A stretch of DNA of 64,000 nt from Aestuariibaculum suncheonense (lineage in GTDB: Bacteria; Bacteroidota; Bacteroidia; Flavobacteriales; Flavobacteriaceae), in NCBI RefSeq assembly GCF_014596935.1, contig NZ_JACVXC010000006.1, forward strand, positions 124,001 through 188,000, written 5' to 3'. Below the pieces are notes generated by a model. That model was not told the origin of the DNA. It worked only from the letters and a program-made list of their open reading frames with translations, and did not search any database. The translations under genes were made by a program, and so were the position numbers. This document shows positions 42,845 to 53,500 of the stretch, piece after piece (position 1 is the stretch's first letter; each line of letters opens with the position of its first letter).

Positions 42845-43675
42845 TTACTCCTTGGTTTTAAAGGTGATAATTGGTCTGTTGGCGTGATTAACCAGATCTT
42901 CACTAATGCTCCCGTTGAAGAAATGAGACAGTCCTTTTCGGCCGTGAGTGCTAATGCCAATTAAATCTGCTGAAATGGATTTGGCATAATTTAAAATCCC
43001 GCTTTCAACACTGGCATCATTATATATGATTGTGGTGTAGTCTTTTAAATTGAAATCTTTGGTGAAATGTTCAATTTTCGCGTTAGCTTCTTCGGTTGTG
43101 ATGAAATAATTCGGGGTGTTTACCATTATTAAATGAAGTTTGCTTTGAAATAATTTGGCAAAACTAACAGCGCTTTCAAAAGCACTTTGACTATCGGTTT
43201 CAAAGTCTGAGGCATAAACCATGTTATCCACACTAAAATTATTGTGCTCATTTTTAATAACTAAAACGGGTGTTTCTGATGTGCGGACCACTTTTTCGGT
43301 ATTGCTGCCAATAAAAATTTCTTTTAAACCGTTGGCGCCGCTTGATCCCATAATCACTAAATCGATGTGTTGTTTTTTGCAAACATGAAAAACGCCTTTA
43401 AAGATTTCGTGAAATTCTACGTGTTCCTGAATTTTAATATCCTTTAAATAATTTTTTTCTCTAAGTTCGGTAAATTGTTTGTGAGCCAGTTTCATAAAAA
43501 ATAGAGCCTCAGGCAATTCGCTGAATCCACTAATGGGGTCTACTTGATGTAATGGTATTTCAAGAATATGTAGGAGGTGAAGTTCGCAATTGTGCTTTTT
43601 TGCCAGTTGTGCGGCAACTTTTAAGGCGTTCTCAGCTTCGGTTGAAAAATCGGTAGGGACAAGAATTTTTTTCAT
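42845..43675 (-). CDS. Universal stress protein with two UspA domains
   Basis: 276 residues made of two UspA domains in tandem: 1-143 (ILVPTDFSTEAENALKVAAQLA; VIMGSSGANGLKEIFIGSNTEKVVR; PVLVIK) and about 149-276 (MVYASDFETDSQSAFESAVSFA; LIGISTHGRKGLSHFFNGSISEDLV; PIITFK). Both have the G-x2-G-x9-GS/GS nucleotide-binding pattern, so ATP binding is possible. Role in stress survival is known only at family level. Stand-alone gene convergent with tRNA-Gln. Confidence 0.93.
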   Translation of the reverse strand: MKKILVPTDFSTEAENALKVAAQLAKKHNCELHLLHILEIPLHQVDPISGFSELPEALFFMKLAHKQFTELREKNYLKDIKIQEHVEFHEIFKGVFHVCKKQHIDLVIMGSSGANGLKEIFIGSNTEKVVRTSETPVLVIKNEHNNFSVDNMVYASDFETDSQSAFESAVSFAKLFQSKLHLIMVNTPNYFITTEEANAKIEHFTKDFNLKDYTTIIYNDASVESGILNYAKSISADLIGISTHGRKGLSHFFNGSISEDLVNHANRPIITFKTKE

Positions 43676-43830
43676 TGGTTTTGTGGTTTAATATTTTGAG
43701 TTTTATGGGTGTTATCGTTGTTTGATTTTTAATAAATATGGTATGAATTTAGTGATTTTAATTTGCTTGTTACACATACCGTCTACATCTAAATTTATGA
43801 AATATTCCTTTAAAAATCAATAAAATGTTA

Positions 43831-43838
43831 TATATTTG
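43831..43838 (+). promoter_or_regulatory. -7 box of the rimP-nusA-infB operon
   Basis: TATATTTG matches TAnnTTTG. At the -33 position there is TTT rather than TTG. Start predicted near 43845, giving a leader of about 56 bases that holds a terminator hairpin. Confidence 0.6.
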
Positions 43839-43864
43839 CAGCGTTGAAAGGCGAAATTAAGAAC

Positions 43865-43890
43865 GAGGGGACATGGAGTCCCCTCTTTTT
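43865..43890 (+). terminator. Terminator-like hairpin inside the rimP leader
   Basis: GAGGGGAC (43865-43872) pairs perfectly with GTCCCCTC (43878-43885) around ATGGA, followed by TTTTT. It is between the promoter box and the rimP ATG at 43901. It is a candidate attenuator: NusA, encoded one gene later, acts on such hairpins, so autoregulation is possible. Confidence 0.7.
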
Positions 43891-43900
43891 ATAATAAAAA

Positions 43901-44362
43901 ATGTTTAAAGAAACCGTAAAAAATTTACTAGATGCAGCGTTGGAAGAACGCTCAGACTTGTTTTTAATCGAGTTTACCATTGGCAGTGATAATCATATTA
44001 AAATTGTGATTGATGGCGATAATGGCGTGTTGGTTGAAGATTGTATGTTTGTAAGTCGTGCCATCGAGCATAATATTGACAGAGAAGAACATGATTTTTC
44101 TTTAGAAGTTATGTCGGCAGGAGCAGCATCACCATTGGTAAATAAAAGACAGTATAAAAAGAATCTGAATAGAGACCTGAAAGTAAGAACAGCTTCAGAG
44201 AAGTTTGAAGGCACACTTGCTCAAGCCACCGACACAGATATAATATTAGAGTGGAAAGTTAGAGAGCCTAAGCCAGTAGGTAAAGGTAAAGTAACTGTAA
44301 CTAAACAAGCGACTATCGCTTACGAGGATATTGTAGAAGCAAAAGTTATGATTAAATTTTAA
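43901..44362 (+). CDS. rimP: Ribosome maturation factor RimP
   Basis: 153 residues; assembly factor for the 30S subunit. Features: FLIEFTIGSDNHIKIVIDGDNGVLVEDC in the N-terminal domain and YEVMSAGAASPL-like SLEVMSAGAASPLVNKRQYKKNLNR before the C-terminal SH3-like domain with a KGKVTVTKQ stretch. First gene of the rimP-nusA-infB operon, 13 bp before nusA. The start is immediately after a terminator-like hairpin with no Shine-Dalgarno. Confidence 0.94.
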   Translation: MFKETVKNLLDAALEERSDLFLIEFTIGSDNHIKIVIDGDNGVLVEDCMFVSRAIEHNIDREEHDFSLEVMSAGAASPLVNKRQYKKNLNRDLKVRTASEKFEGTLAQATDTDIILEWKVREPKPVGKGKVTVTKQATIAYEDIVEAKVMIKF

Positions 44363-44375
44363 TTCAATAAGAGTT

Positions 44376-45608
44376 ATGGAGAATATCGCGTTAATTGAAT
44401 CTTTTTCAGAATTCAAAGACGATAAGCTAATTGACCGTGTTACGTTAATGGCGATTTTAGAGGAAGTTTTTAGAAGTGCCTTAAAGAAGAAATATGGTGA
44501 TGATGATAATTTCGATATTATTGTAAACCCTGATAAAGGAGATTTAGAGATCTGGAGAAACAGAGTTGTGGTTGCTGATGGCGAGGTTGAAGATCCAAAT
44601 CAGGAGATTTCATTAACTGAAGCTCGTAAAATTGAACCGGATTTTGAGGTAGGTGAAGACGTGTCAGAAGAAGTAAAGCTTATAGATTTAGGACGACGTG
44701 CTATTTTAGCATTACGCCAAAATTTAATTTCAAAAATTCACGAACATGACAATACTATAGTTTTTAAACAATTTAAAGACTTGGTAGGTGAAATATATAC
44801 TGCCGAAGTGCACCATATTCGTCACAGAGCAGTTATTTTGTTAGATGATGAAGGTAACGAAATTGTATTACCAAAAGAAAAACAAATTCCTTCAGATTTC
44901 TTTAGAAAAGGAGATAACGTAAGAGGTGTTATTGATAGTGTGGAGCTTAAAGGTGCGAAACCAACCATTATCATGTCTAGAACAGCGCCTTCATTCTTAG
45001 AGAAACTTTTCGAACAAGAAATTCCTGAGGTATTCGACGGTTTAATTACAATTAAAAATGTTGTAAGAATTCCAGGAGAAAAAGCGAAAGTAGCGGTAGA
45101 TTCTTATGATGACAGAATCGATCCTGTTGGAGCTTGTGTAGGTATGAAAGGATCAAGAATTCATGGTATCGTTCGTGAATTAGGAAATGAAAATATCGAT
45201 GTTATTAATTATACTAATAACTTACAATTATACATTACCAGAGCATTAAGTCCTGCGAGAGTAACTTCTATCAAAATCGATGAAGAAAACAAACGAGCAG
45301 AGGTTATCTTAAAGCCAGAGGAAGTAAGTAAAGCGATTGGTAGAGGTGGTCATAATATCCGTTTAGCTGGTCAGTTAACCGGTTACGATATCGATGTGTT
45401 TAGAGAAGGTGCTGAGGAAGACGTTGAATTAAGCGAGTTCTCAGATGAAATAGAAGGATGGATTATTGAAGAATTTAGCAGAGTTGGATTAGATACAGCA
45501 AAAAGTATCTTGGAAGAGGATGTTAAAGATTTAGTAAAACGTACCGATTTAGAAGAAGAAACAATTAAAGAAGTTATTAGAATTTTAAGAGAAGAATTCG
45601 AAGAATAA
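44376..45608 (+). CDS. nusA: Transcription termination/antitermination factor NusA
   Basis: 410 residues. N-terminal RNA-polymerase-binding domain (1-130), S1 domain (IYTAEVHHIRHRAVIL), then two KH domains with the GXXG loop pattern (GACVGMKGSRIHGI; KAIGRGGHNIRLAGQ). No C-terminal acidic repeats as found in E. coli, normal for this phylum. Couples transcription pausing and termination, and probably regulates its own operon through the leader hairpin (inference). 31 bp before infB. Confidence 0.97.
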   Translation: MENIALIESFSEFKDDKLIDRVTLMAILEEVFRSALKKKYGDDDNFDIIVNPDKGDLEIWRNRVVVADGEVEDPNQEISLTEARKIEPDFEVGEDVSEEVKLIDLGRRAILALRQNLISKIHEHDNTIVFKQFKDLVGEIYTAEVHHIRHRAVILLDDEGNEIVLPKEKQIPSDFFRKGDNVRGVIDSVELKGAKPTIIMSRTAPSFLEKLFEQEIPEVFDGLITIKNVVRIPGEKAKVAVDSYDDRIDPVGACVGMKGSRIHGIVRELGNENIDVINYTNNLQLYITRALSPARVTSIKIDEENKRAEVILKPEEVSKAIGRGGHNIRLAGQLTGYDIDVFREGAEEDVELSEFSDEIEGWIIEEFSRVGLDTAKSILEEDVKDLVKRTDLEEETIKEVIRILREEFEE

Positions 45609-45639
45609 CATATATATTTGAGTATTTTAAAGGCAATTT

Positions 45640-48477
45640 ATGGCTGAAACAATTAGATTAAATAAAGTATTACGCGAGCTGAATATTTCTTTAGATCGTG
45701 CCGTGGAGTTTTTAGATTCTAAAGGTATCGAAATAGAGAAACGACCAACCACTAAAATTTCTCAGGAAGTCTACAATGTGCTTTCTAGTGAATTTCAGGT
45801 AGATGCAAACAAAAAAGTAGCATCTAAAGAGGTTAGTGAGGCTAAGCAGAAAGAAAAAGAGGTGCTGCGAGAGCAACGTGAGCGTGAACTTGAAGAAAAA
45901 CAAAAAGAGGCAGCTAGAAAGGAAGAAATTGTAAAAGCCACTAAAATACTTTCTGGTCCTAAGCAGGTAGGTAAGATAGATTTAGAACCTAAAAAGCCTA
46001 CTGAAACACCTCAGGCTGAAACACCAGAACCACCAAAACAAGAAGAACCAAAGGTTGAAGCTCCTAAAGAAGAGCCTGTAAAAACCGAAGTTTCTAAGGA
46101 AGAAGTGGCAAAACCAGAAGTTAAAGCAGAAGCACCTGTACAAGCACCTAAAGAAGAGGAGAAACCTAAAGTAGAACCTTCTAAGCCTGTAACAGAGCAC
46201 AAACCTAAAGAAAATAAAGGTCCTGAAGTAGAGAAAACCCTTGTGACTAACGAAAACGGAGAAATCGTTGCAGAAGAGAAGGTAAAAACACAGTACCAAA
46301 AACTTACCGGTCCTAAAATCGCAGGTGATAAAATTGACTTATCTCAATTTAATAAACCTAAGAAGAAGAAGGAAGATAAAAAAGCCGATAACAAGCCTAG
46401 TGGTGCTGATGCCAACAAGAAAAAACGTCGTCGTATAAGTAAAGCTGGAGGACCAAACCAGCCAGGACAGCCAGGTCAGGGTGGTGATAACCGAGGAAAT
46501 ACTAACAGACCAAACGATCGTTTTAATAAAGGTGGTAACAAAGCCAGACGTCCTATTATTAAGGAAGACCCTAGCGAAGAAGATGTTAAAAAGCAAGTGC
46601 GAGAAACACTTGAAAAACTTCAAGGAAAATCAGCTAAAGGTAAAGGCGCTAAATACCGTAGAGATAAAAGAGATCAGCACAGAGATCAAACTCAGAAAGA
46701 GTTGTTACAGGAAGCTGCAGAAAGCAAAATCCTTAAGGTAACCGAGTTTGTTACAGCAAACGAAGTTGCAACTATGATGGATGTTCCGGTAACGCAAATC
46801 ATCTCGGCATGTATGTCACTAGGTATGATGGTAACCATGAACCAACGTTTAGATGCAGAAACTTTATCTATTGTTGCTGATGAATTTGGTTATCAGGTAG
46901 AATTCGTAACGGCTGATATTGAAGAATCAATTGAAGTTGTAGAAGATAAAGAAGAAGATTTAAAACCAAGAGCACCGATTGTAACGGTAATGGGTCACGT
47001 AGACCACGGTAAGACATCGCTTTTAGATTACATCCGTAAGGAAAATGTAATCGCAGGTGAGTCTGGAGGAATTACACAGCATATTGGAGCCTATGGTGTC
47101 GAATTAGATGGCGGACAAAAAATAGCATTCTTAGATACACCGGGTCACGAGGCCTTTACAGCAATGCGTGCTCGTGGAGCTCAGGTTACCGATATTGCTA
47201 TTATTGTTGCAGCAGCCGATGATGATATCATGCCACAAACAAAAGAGGCGATTTCTCATGCGCAGGCAGCGGGTGTTCCAATTGTATTCGCGATTAATAA
47301 AATAGATAAGCCGACAGCGAATCCTGATAAAATTAAAGAAGGATTGGCAAACATGAACCTTTTAGTTGAAGATTGGGGTGGTAAAATTCAATCACACGAT
47401 ATTTCTGCTAAAATGGGAACCGGTGTTAAAGAATTATTAGAAAAAGTATTACTTGAAGCGGAGTTATTAGAGCTTAAAGCAAATCCTAACAAACCGGCTG
47501 TGGGTACAGTTGTTGAAGCCTTCCTTGATAAAGGTCGAGGGTATGTAGCAACGGTATTAGTTCAGGCTGGAACTTTAAGAGTTGGAGATTACGTTTTAGC
47601 TGGTAAAAACAGTGGAAAAGTAAAAGCCATGCACGACGAGCGTGGTAACGATATTGTTGAAGCTGGTCCGTCTACTCCGGTATCAATCTTAGGTTTAGAT
47701 GGTGCACCACAGGCAGGTGACAAATTCAGCGTTTTCGAAGATGAGCGCGAAGCAAAACAAATTGCAGCCAAACGATCTCAATTACAACGTGAGCAGTCAG
47801 TACGTACCCAACGTCACATCACACTTGATGAGATTGGTCGTCGTATCGCCTTAGGAGACTTTAAAGAATTAAACATTATCCTTAAAGGTGACGTGGATGG
47901 TTCTGTTGAAGCACTTACCGATTCGTTCCAGAAATTATCAACTGAGGAAATTCAGGTGAACATCTTACATAAAGGAGTTGGAGCAATTACAGAGAGTGAC
48001 GTGTTATTAGCTTCGGCTTCAGATGCGATAATTATCGGATTTAACGTGCGCCCTGTAGGAAATGCTCGTGCAACGGCAGATAGAGAAGAAATCGATATTA
48101 GAACCTACTCAATTATTTACGATGCAATTAACGATCTTAAAGATGCGATGGAAGGCATGCTGTCTCCAGAGTTCAAAGAAGAGGTTACTGGTACTGCAGA
48201 GATTAGAGAAATCTTCAAAGTATCTAAAATTGGTAGCATAGCCGGATGTATGGTAACGAATGGTAAAATCTTTAGAAGTTCTGGTGTTCGTATCATTAGA
48301 GATGGAGTAGTTGTTTATACAGGAGAATTGGCCTCTCTTAAACGTTTCAAAGATGATGTTAAGGAAGTAGCTAAAGGTTACGACTGTGGTATGCAAATCA
48401 AGAATTACAATGATATCAAAGAAGGCGATATTATTGAAGCATTCCACGAAGTTGAAGTTAAGAAAAAGCTTAAATAA
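45640..48477 (+). CDS. infB: Translation initiation factor IF-2
   Basis: 945 residues. The first about 330 residues are low-complexity, rich in Lys, Glu and Pro (a long flexible region), followed by an IF2_N-type segment ([21 protein letters not shown]). GTPase domain: G1 GHVDHGKTS (G452-T459), G3 DTPGHEAF, G4 NKID. Then beta-barrel domain II and C-terminal fMet-tRNA-binding domain ([18 protein letters not shown]). Brings initiator tRNA to the 30S subunit. Last gene of the rimP-nusA-infB operon; a strong terminator follows. Confidence 0.97.
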   Translation: MAETIRLNKVLRELNISLDRAVEFLDSKGIEIEKRPTTKISQEVYNVLSSEFQVDANKKVASKEVSEAKQKEKEVLREQRERELEEKQKEAARKEEIVKATKILSGPKQVGKIDLEPKKPTETPQAETPEPPKQEEPKVEAPKEEPVKTEVSKEEVAKPEVKAEAPVQAPKEEEKPKVEPSKPVTEHKPKENKGPEVEKTLVTNENGEIVAEEKVKTQYQKLTGPKIAGDKIDLSQFNKPKKKKEDKKADNKPSGADANKKKRRRISKAGGPNQPGQPGQGGDNRGNTNRPNDRFNKGGNKARRPIIKEDPSEEDVKKQVRETLEKLQGKSAKGKGAKYRRDKRDQHRDQTQKELLQEAAESKILKVTEFVTANEVATMMDVPVTQIISACMSLGMMVTMNQRLDAETLSIVADEFGYQVEFVTADIEESIEVVEDKEEDLKPRAPIVTVMGHVDHGKTSLLDYIRKENVIAGESGGITQHIGAYGVELDGGQKIAFLDTPGHEAFTAMRARGAQVTDIAIIVAAADDDIMPQTKEAISHAQAAGVPIVFAINKIDKPTANPDKIKEGLANMNLLVEDWGGKIQSHDISAKMGTGVKELLEKVLLEAELLELKANPNKPAVGTVVEAFLDKGRGYVATVLVQAGTLRVGDYVLAGKNSGKVKAMHDERGNDIVEAGPSTPVSILGLDGAPQAGDKFSVFEDEREAKQIAAKRSQLQREQSVRTQRHITLDEIGRRIALGDFKELNIILKGDVDGSVEALTDSFQKLSTEEIQVNILHKGVGAITESDVLLASASDAIIIGFNVRPVGNARATADREEIDIRTYSIIYDAINDLKDAMEGMLSPEFKEEVTGTAEIREIFKVSKIGSIAGCMVTNGKIFRSSGVRIIRDGVVVYTGELASLKRFKDDVKEVAKGYDCGMQIKNYNDIKEGDIIEAFHEVEVKKKLK

Positions 48478-48493
48478 AGCTTAATAATAAATG

Positions 48494-48526
48494 AAAAGGC
48501 GCTTATGGAGATAAGCGCCTTTTTTA
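48494..48526 (+). terminator. Intrinsic terminator of infB
   Basis: Perfect 13-bp stem (48494-48506 with 48511-48523; AAAAGGCGCTTAT and complement), loop GGAG, then T. Ends the rimP-nusA-infB transcript. Confidence 0.94.
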
Positions 48527-48559
48527 TGTTTTAAGACAATGAATAATCGAATGACATTC

Positions 48560-48595
48560 AATAAAAAAGCGACCTAAAAAGGTCGCTTTTTATAT
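48560..48595 (-). terminator. Intrinsic terminator of the SPOR-protein gene
   Basis: Stem AAAAAGCGACC (48564-48574) with GGTCGCTTTTT (48581-48591), six-base loop. On the minus strand it continues into T. It lies just after the SPOR gene end at 48612. Confidence 0.88.
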
Positions 48596-48611
48596 AAGTT
48601 TTGATTACTGA

Positions 48612-49007
48612 TTAACTGGACTTTTTAGGTTTGAAAATAAAAGCTGTAGGGAATTCTGTTTTAATTTTTTTCAGAGCTCTGTCAGCTTCCAAACGCGTTC
48701 TGAAATTACCAGCCCAGATTTTGAAATTTGGTGTTTCATATTGAATAGAAGCTCGCCAGTCAGGAAAAAGGTTTGTAAATTCCGTTTGAGTAGACTCTGC
48801 TTTGGCTCGGTTACCCGAATAAATTTGGATTCTATATCTCTCAGAATCGTTTTCACTACTGTTAATTTGCTTCTTTAAACTAAGCAATGTAGGAATGTTT
48901 TTATCTTGATTTATAGTCACATTGCCTTGCTGCGCATAACAAAAACCAGAGGTTATTACGAAGCAAAAAAGACTTAATAGCTTGATTTTTAATTTCAAAG
49001 GTTTCAT
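48612..49007 (-). CDS. SPOR-domain protein, exported
   Basis: 131 residues with signal peptide (MKPLKLKIKLLSLFCFVITSGFCYAQ) and a C-terminal SPOR domain (about 55-128: RYRIQIYSGNRAKAES; FKIWAGNFRTRLEADRALKKIKTEFP). SPOR domains bind denuded peptidoglycan glycan at sites of division, so the protein is probably periplasmic or outer-membrane linked. Single gene; a -7-like TACATTTG box lies on the minus strand at 49032-49025, 18 bp before the start. Its molecular partner is unknown. Confidence 0.92.
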   Translation of the reverse strand: MKPLKLKIKLLSLFCFVITSGFCYAQQGNVTINQDKNIPTLLSLKKQINSSENDSERYRIQIYSGNRAKAESTQTEFTNLFPDWRASIQYETPNFKIWAGNFRTRLEADRALKKIKTEFPTAFIFKPKKSS

Positions 49008-49024
49008 TTTATATTGGGTTTATG

Positions 49025-49032
49025 CAAATGTA
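49025..49032 (-). promoter_or_regulatory. -7 box of the SPOR-protein gene
   Basis: Minus strand TACATTTG. No TTG at 19-21 bases upstream. Confidence 0.4.
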
Positions 49033-49131
49033 TACGTAATAATGTAAAATTAGGGCTAATTTCATTATTTAGAATCCCTCTAAATTAACAATTAACGCTT
49101 ATCTAACATTTCTAGATACGAGTTTAAATGT

Positions 49132-49139
49132 TACTTTTG
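49132..49139 (+). promoter_or_regulatory. -7 box upstream of actA
   Basis: TACTTTTG matches TAnnTTTG. The -33 position has TTC or ATT in place of TTG. Start predicted near 49146, about 32 bases before the first ATG of actA. It should drive the actA-F/cox cluster. Confidence 0.5.
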
Positions 49140-49177
49140 CGAGAGATTTTATAACTGCGTTTTTTTTAAATTATTGT

Positions 49178-50518
49178 ATGAAAAAACCATACCAAAGTTT
49201 AGAAGTTAATATAACCAACAATATGAAAAAGGTGATTCACCGTAAATTAAGCAAGAACATACTTGGTTTAGGTTTAATTATTTTATTAGTCTTTACCGCG
49301 TCCCTTTCTGCTCAGGAAGGAGATCCAGCAAAAGGAAAATCATTATTTAATGCGAATTGTGCTGCATGTCACCAATTAGACAAGAAGATGACAGGGCCAG
49401 CGCTTCGAAATGTTGAGGCGCGTTTAGCAGATGAGCAAGGGCTTGACAGAGCTTGGATTTATGATTGGGTTCATAACAGTTCTGGTTTAATCAAGTCTGG
49501 TGATGCTTATGCGAACAAAGTATACAATGAGTATGCTGGAGCAGCCATGACCGCTTTTCCTCAATTGTCTGAAAAAGATATTGATGATATCTTAGCGTAT
49601 ACCGCAGAGGTTAAAAAGGAGGCGCCTACGGCTGTAGCTGCAGCAGGAACTGGTGCAGAGGCAGGAGCGACAACAGGAGGTGTGTCTAACGAGTTAGTGT
49701 TAGCAGCGCTTGCTGTGTTATTTGCGCTTTTAGCAGTAGGTTTAGTTTTAGTTAACAAAACGTTACGTCGTTTTGCTGAAGCTCAAGGTGTTGAGTTGCC
49801 AGAAGAAACTAAAAGAATGCCATTGTGGAAAGCTTTTGTTAAGAATCAATTCTTAATGTTAGTGTCTGCAATCTTTTTATTGCTTGCCGGTGCTTACTTT
49901 ATTTACGGATATTTAATGCAGGTTGGTATTGATCAAGGCTATCAGCCGGTTCAACCAATTCACTTCTCACACAAAATTCACGCTGGTGATAACGGTATCG
50001 ATTGTAAATACTGTCACTCTTCAGCTCGTGTAAGTAAAACTTCAGGAATTCCTTCTGTTAATGTTTGTATGAACTGTCATAAATCTATTTATGAGTATAA
50101 CGGTGAAACTAGTGCAGAGTACACTAAGGAGTTCTATGATGATCAAATCAAAAAATTATATGCAGCAGCAGGTTGGGATGATGCCAACCAAAAATATACA
50201 GGTGATTCGCAGCCGGTGAAATGGGTTCGTATTCACAATTTACCAGACTTTGTTTACTTTAATCACTCTCAGCACGTTTCTGTAGCTGGAGTAGAGTGTC
50301 AAACATGTCACGGTCCAGTTGAAACTATGGAGGTTATGTACCAACATGCGCCTTTAACAATGGGATGGTGTATTGATTGTCACAGAACCACAAATGTTAA
50401 GGTAGAAGACAACGCTTACTACGAGAAAATTCACGAAGAATTATCTAAAAAGTACGGCGTAGAAAAACTTACAGCAGCACAAATGGGTGGTTTAGAATGT
50501 GGAAAATGCCACTATTAA
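49178..50518 (+). CDS. actA: Alternative complex III subunit ActA fused to a monohaem cytochrome c
   Basis: 446 residues with six haem-binding motifs. One CAACH (C61-C64-H65) belongs to an N-terminal cytochrome c domain after a signal anchor; then two membrane spans (about 170-194 and 222-247) and a pentahaem ActA domain with CKYCH, CMNCH, CQTCH, CIDCH and CGKCH. ActA transfers electrons from the Fe-S/NrfD core to a cytochrome acceptor in the periplasm. An alternative start at ATG 49223 (M16) gives a shorter leader and cannot be excluded. First gene of the actABCDEF group, 34 bp before actB. Confidence 0.92.
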   Translation: MKKPYQSLEVNITNNMKKVIHRKLSKNILGLGLIILLVFTASLSAQEGDPAKGKSLFNANCAACHQLDKKMTGPALRNVEARLADEQGLDRAWIYDWVHNSSGLIKSGDAYANKVYNEYAGAAMTAFPQLSEKDIDDILAYTAEVKKEAPTAVAAAGTGAEAGATTGGVSNELVLAALAVLFALLAVGLVLVNKTLRRFAEAQGVELPEETKRMPLWKAFVKNQFLMLVSAIFLLLAGAYFIYGYLMQVGIDQGYQPVQPIHFSHKIHAGDNGIDCKYCHSSARVSKTSGIPSVNVCMNCHKSIYEYNGETSAEYTKEFYDDQIKKLYAAAGWDDANQKYTGDSQPVKWVRIHNLPDFVYFNHSQHVSVAGVECQTCHGPVETMEVMYQHAPLTMGWCIDCHRTTNVKVEDNAYYEKIHEELSKKYGVEKLTAAQMGGLECGKCHY

Positions 50519-50552
50519 TAAAATTTAATAAGAAGTAATTCAATTATATAAT

Positions 50553-53500
50553 ATGTCATCAAACAAGAAATACTGGAAAAGTGTTGAAGAGCTAAACGGA
50601 AATAGCTCTATTGTTGAGACGCTAAAACAAAACGAGTTTGTAAGTGAGATTCCTACAGATGAATTTTTAGGTGATAAAAATACATTAGAGTCTAGTTCTA
50701 CAACGCGTCGCGATTTCTTAAAATATGTAGGATTCAGTACAGCTGCGGCTTCATTAGCTGCCTGTGAAGGTCCTGTAGTTAAGTCGATTCCTTATGTAGT
50801 ACAACCAGAGGAAATTATTCCTGGTGTTGCTAACTACTACGCGACAACTATCGCCGATGGTTTCGATTTTGCTAGTGTTTTAGTGAAAACACGTGAAGGT
50901 CGTCCAATTAAGATTGAAAATAATACTTTGGCAGCTACTAACGGTGGCGCTAATGCCAGAGTGAATGCTTCGGTTTTAGGATTGTATGATAGTTTAAGAG
51001 TACAAGGTCCTAAAAAAGATGGTAATGCTATCTCTTGGGGTGATTTCGATGCAGATACGACTAAAAAGTTAAATGAGTTAAAAGCGGCTAACAAGAAGAT
51101 TGTTTTATTAACACAAACTTTTGCGAGCCCTTCTACAGATAAATTAATTGCAAGCTTTAAAGAGACTTATGGTAACGTGCAACATGTAGTGTATGATGCG
51201 GTATCAGAATCTGCTGCTTTAGATGCGTTCCAGGCTAAATATGGCAAACGTGCCTTAGCAGGTTACGATTTCTCTAAAGCGATGACTATTGTTTCTGTTG
51301 GAGCTGATTTCTTAGGTGACTGGCAAGGTGGTGGATTTGATTCTGGCTATGCTAAGAACAAAGTGCCTAACCACGGTAAAATGTCTCGTCACATACAGTT
51401 TGAATCTAACATGTCGTTAACGGGTGCTAATGCTGATAAACGTGTGCCTTTAACACCAAGTCAGCAAAAAGTTGCCTTAGCGAAATTATATAGTTATGTA
51501 GTTGGTGGAGCCGTTGGAGGTGAATTACCAGCTCATATTGATGAGGCTGTTCAAAAGGCGGCTGCTCAATTAAAGAAAGCAGGATCAAACGGGGTTGTAG
51601 TTACAGGTATTCAAGATGTAAATGCACAAACTGTAGTTCTAGAAATAAATGAGTTTTTAGCAAGTAAGGCTTTTGATGCTAAAGTTGCTATTAAAACAAG
51701 ACAAGGTAATGCTAAAGAAGTTGCAAATTTAGTTGCCGATATGAAAGCATGTAAAGTAGCAGCAATCATTATGGCTGGTGTTAACCCGCTTTATACGTTA
51801 CCAAATGCTGCTGATTTTGCAGAAGGATTAAAGAAGACGGAATTATCTGTTACTTTCTCAATGAAAGAAGATGAAACGGCTTCTGAAACTCAGTACATCG
51901 CAGCAACTCCTCATTATTTAGAGTCTTGGGGAGATGTAGAAATTAAAGACGGACACTATGCATTAATGCAACCAACAATTCGTCCTTTATTCGATACAAG
52001 ACAATTTCAGGAAGCTTTATTAATCTGGACTTCTAATAGTGTAGCGTATAATGATTACATTAAAGAGGTTTGGAATGCTAATATTTTAAACGGAGCGTCA
52101 TTTAACCAAGCGTTACACGATGGACAGTTTGTAACAACAACTGTTATTATCGAAACAACTGTTGAAGCTTCTACTGAAAATACCGAAGTTGAAAAACCAT
52201 CTAACGCTGCAGCAAGTGCTTTAGCTGCTTCAGCTAAAGGTTCAGGTTTAGAATTAGCATTATATACCAAAGTAGGTATGGGTGATGGGCAACAAGCTAA
52301 CAACCCATGGTTACAAGAGTTTCCAGATCCAATTACAAGAACGTCTTGGGATAACTACTTAACAGTTTCAAAAGCGGATGCTGAGGCTTTAGGTTTAATG
52401 AACAAGCATGTTGCTAACGGAGCTTTAAACGGAAGCTATGCTAAAGTAACCGTTAACGGTACATCATTAGTTGTTCCTGTATTAATTCAACCAGGTCAGG
52501 CTAAAGGTTCTGTTGGTTTATCATTTGGTTATGGTAAAACAAAAGGTATTAAAGAGGAAATGCAAACAGGTGTCAATGCTTATACATTATACCACAACTT
52601 CAGTAACGTACAAAATGTAACTGTTGAAGCTGCTGCTGGTGAGCACGAATTTGCATGTGTACAGTTACACAATACCTTAATGGGACGTGGTGATATCGTT
52701 AAAGATACGACCTTAGAAATCTTCAATACTAAAGATAAAAAATACTGGAATGCTATTCCTGTGGTATCATTAAATCACGAAGAGACTCCGGTAACATCTC
52801 CTGAAGTTGATTTATGGGATGAGTTCGATCGTTCAATTGGTCATCACTTTAACTTATCAATCGACTTAAATGCATGTACAGGATGTGGGGCTTGTGTTAT
52901 TGCTTGTCACGCAGAGAACAATGTACCTGTAGTTGGTAAAACTGAAGTACGTCGTAGCCGTGATATGCACTGGTTACGTATCGATAGATATTATTCATCT
53001 GAAGAATCTTTCGCAGGTGATGATGAGAAGAAAGATAACATTTCTGGTTTAGGAAGTTCATTAAGTGAATTTGGTGAAATGGAGCATGCTTCAGAAAACC
53101 CACAAGTTGCTTTCCAACCTGTAATGTGTCAGCATTGTAATCACGCTCCTTGTGAAACTGTATGTCCTGTGGCTGCAACTTCACATGGTCGTCAAGGTCA
53201 GAACCACATGGCGTATAACCGTTGTGTAGGTACGAGATACTGTGCTAACAACTGTCCTTACAAAGTACGTCGTTTCAACTGGTTCCTATACAATGGTAAT
53301 GATGAGTTCGATTACCACATGAATGACGATTTAGGTCGTATGGTATTAAATCCAGATGTCGTTGTACGTTCTCGTGGTGTTATGGAAAAATGTTCTATGT
53401 GTATTCAAATGACACAAAAAACAATTCTTGATGCTAAACGTGACGGACGTGTAATTAAGGATGGTGAATTCCAAACAGCATGTTCTGCGGCTTGTTCTAG

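Noticed and set aside
45982-46623. Several minus-strand frames inside infB
   Set aside because: They mirror the Lys/Glu/Pro-rich IF-2 linker (repetitive AAG/GAA codons), giving long but low-complexity antisense frames.
52897-53184. Minus-strand frame inside actB
   Set aside because: Overlaps the Fe-S cluster region of ActB, which is fully supported.
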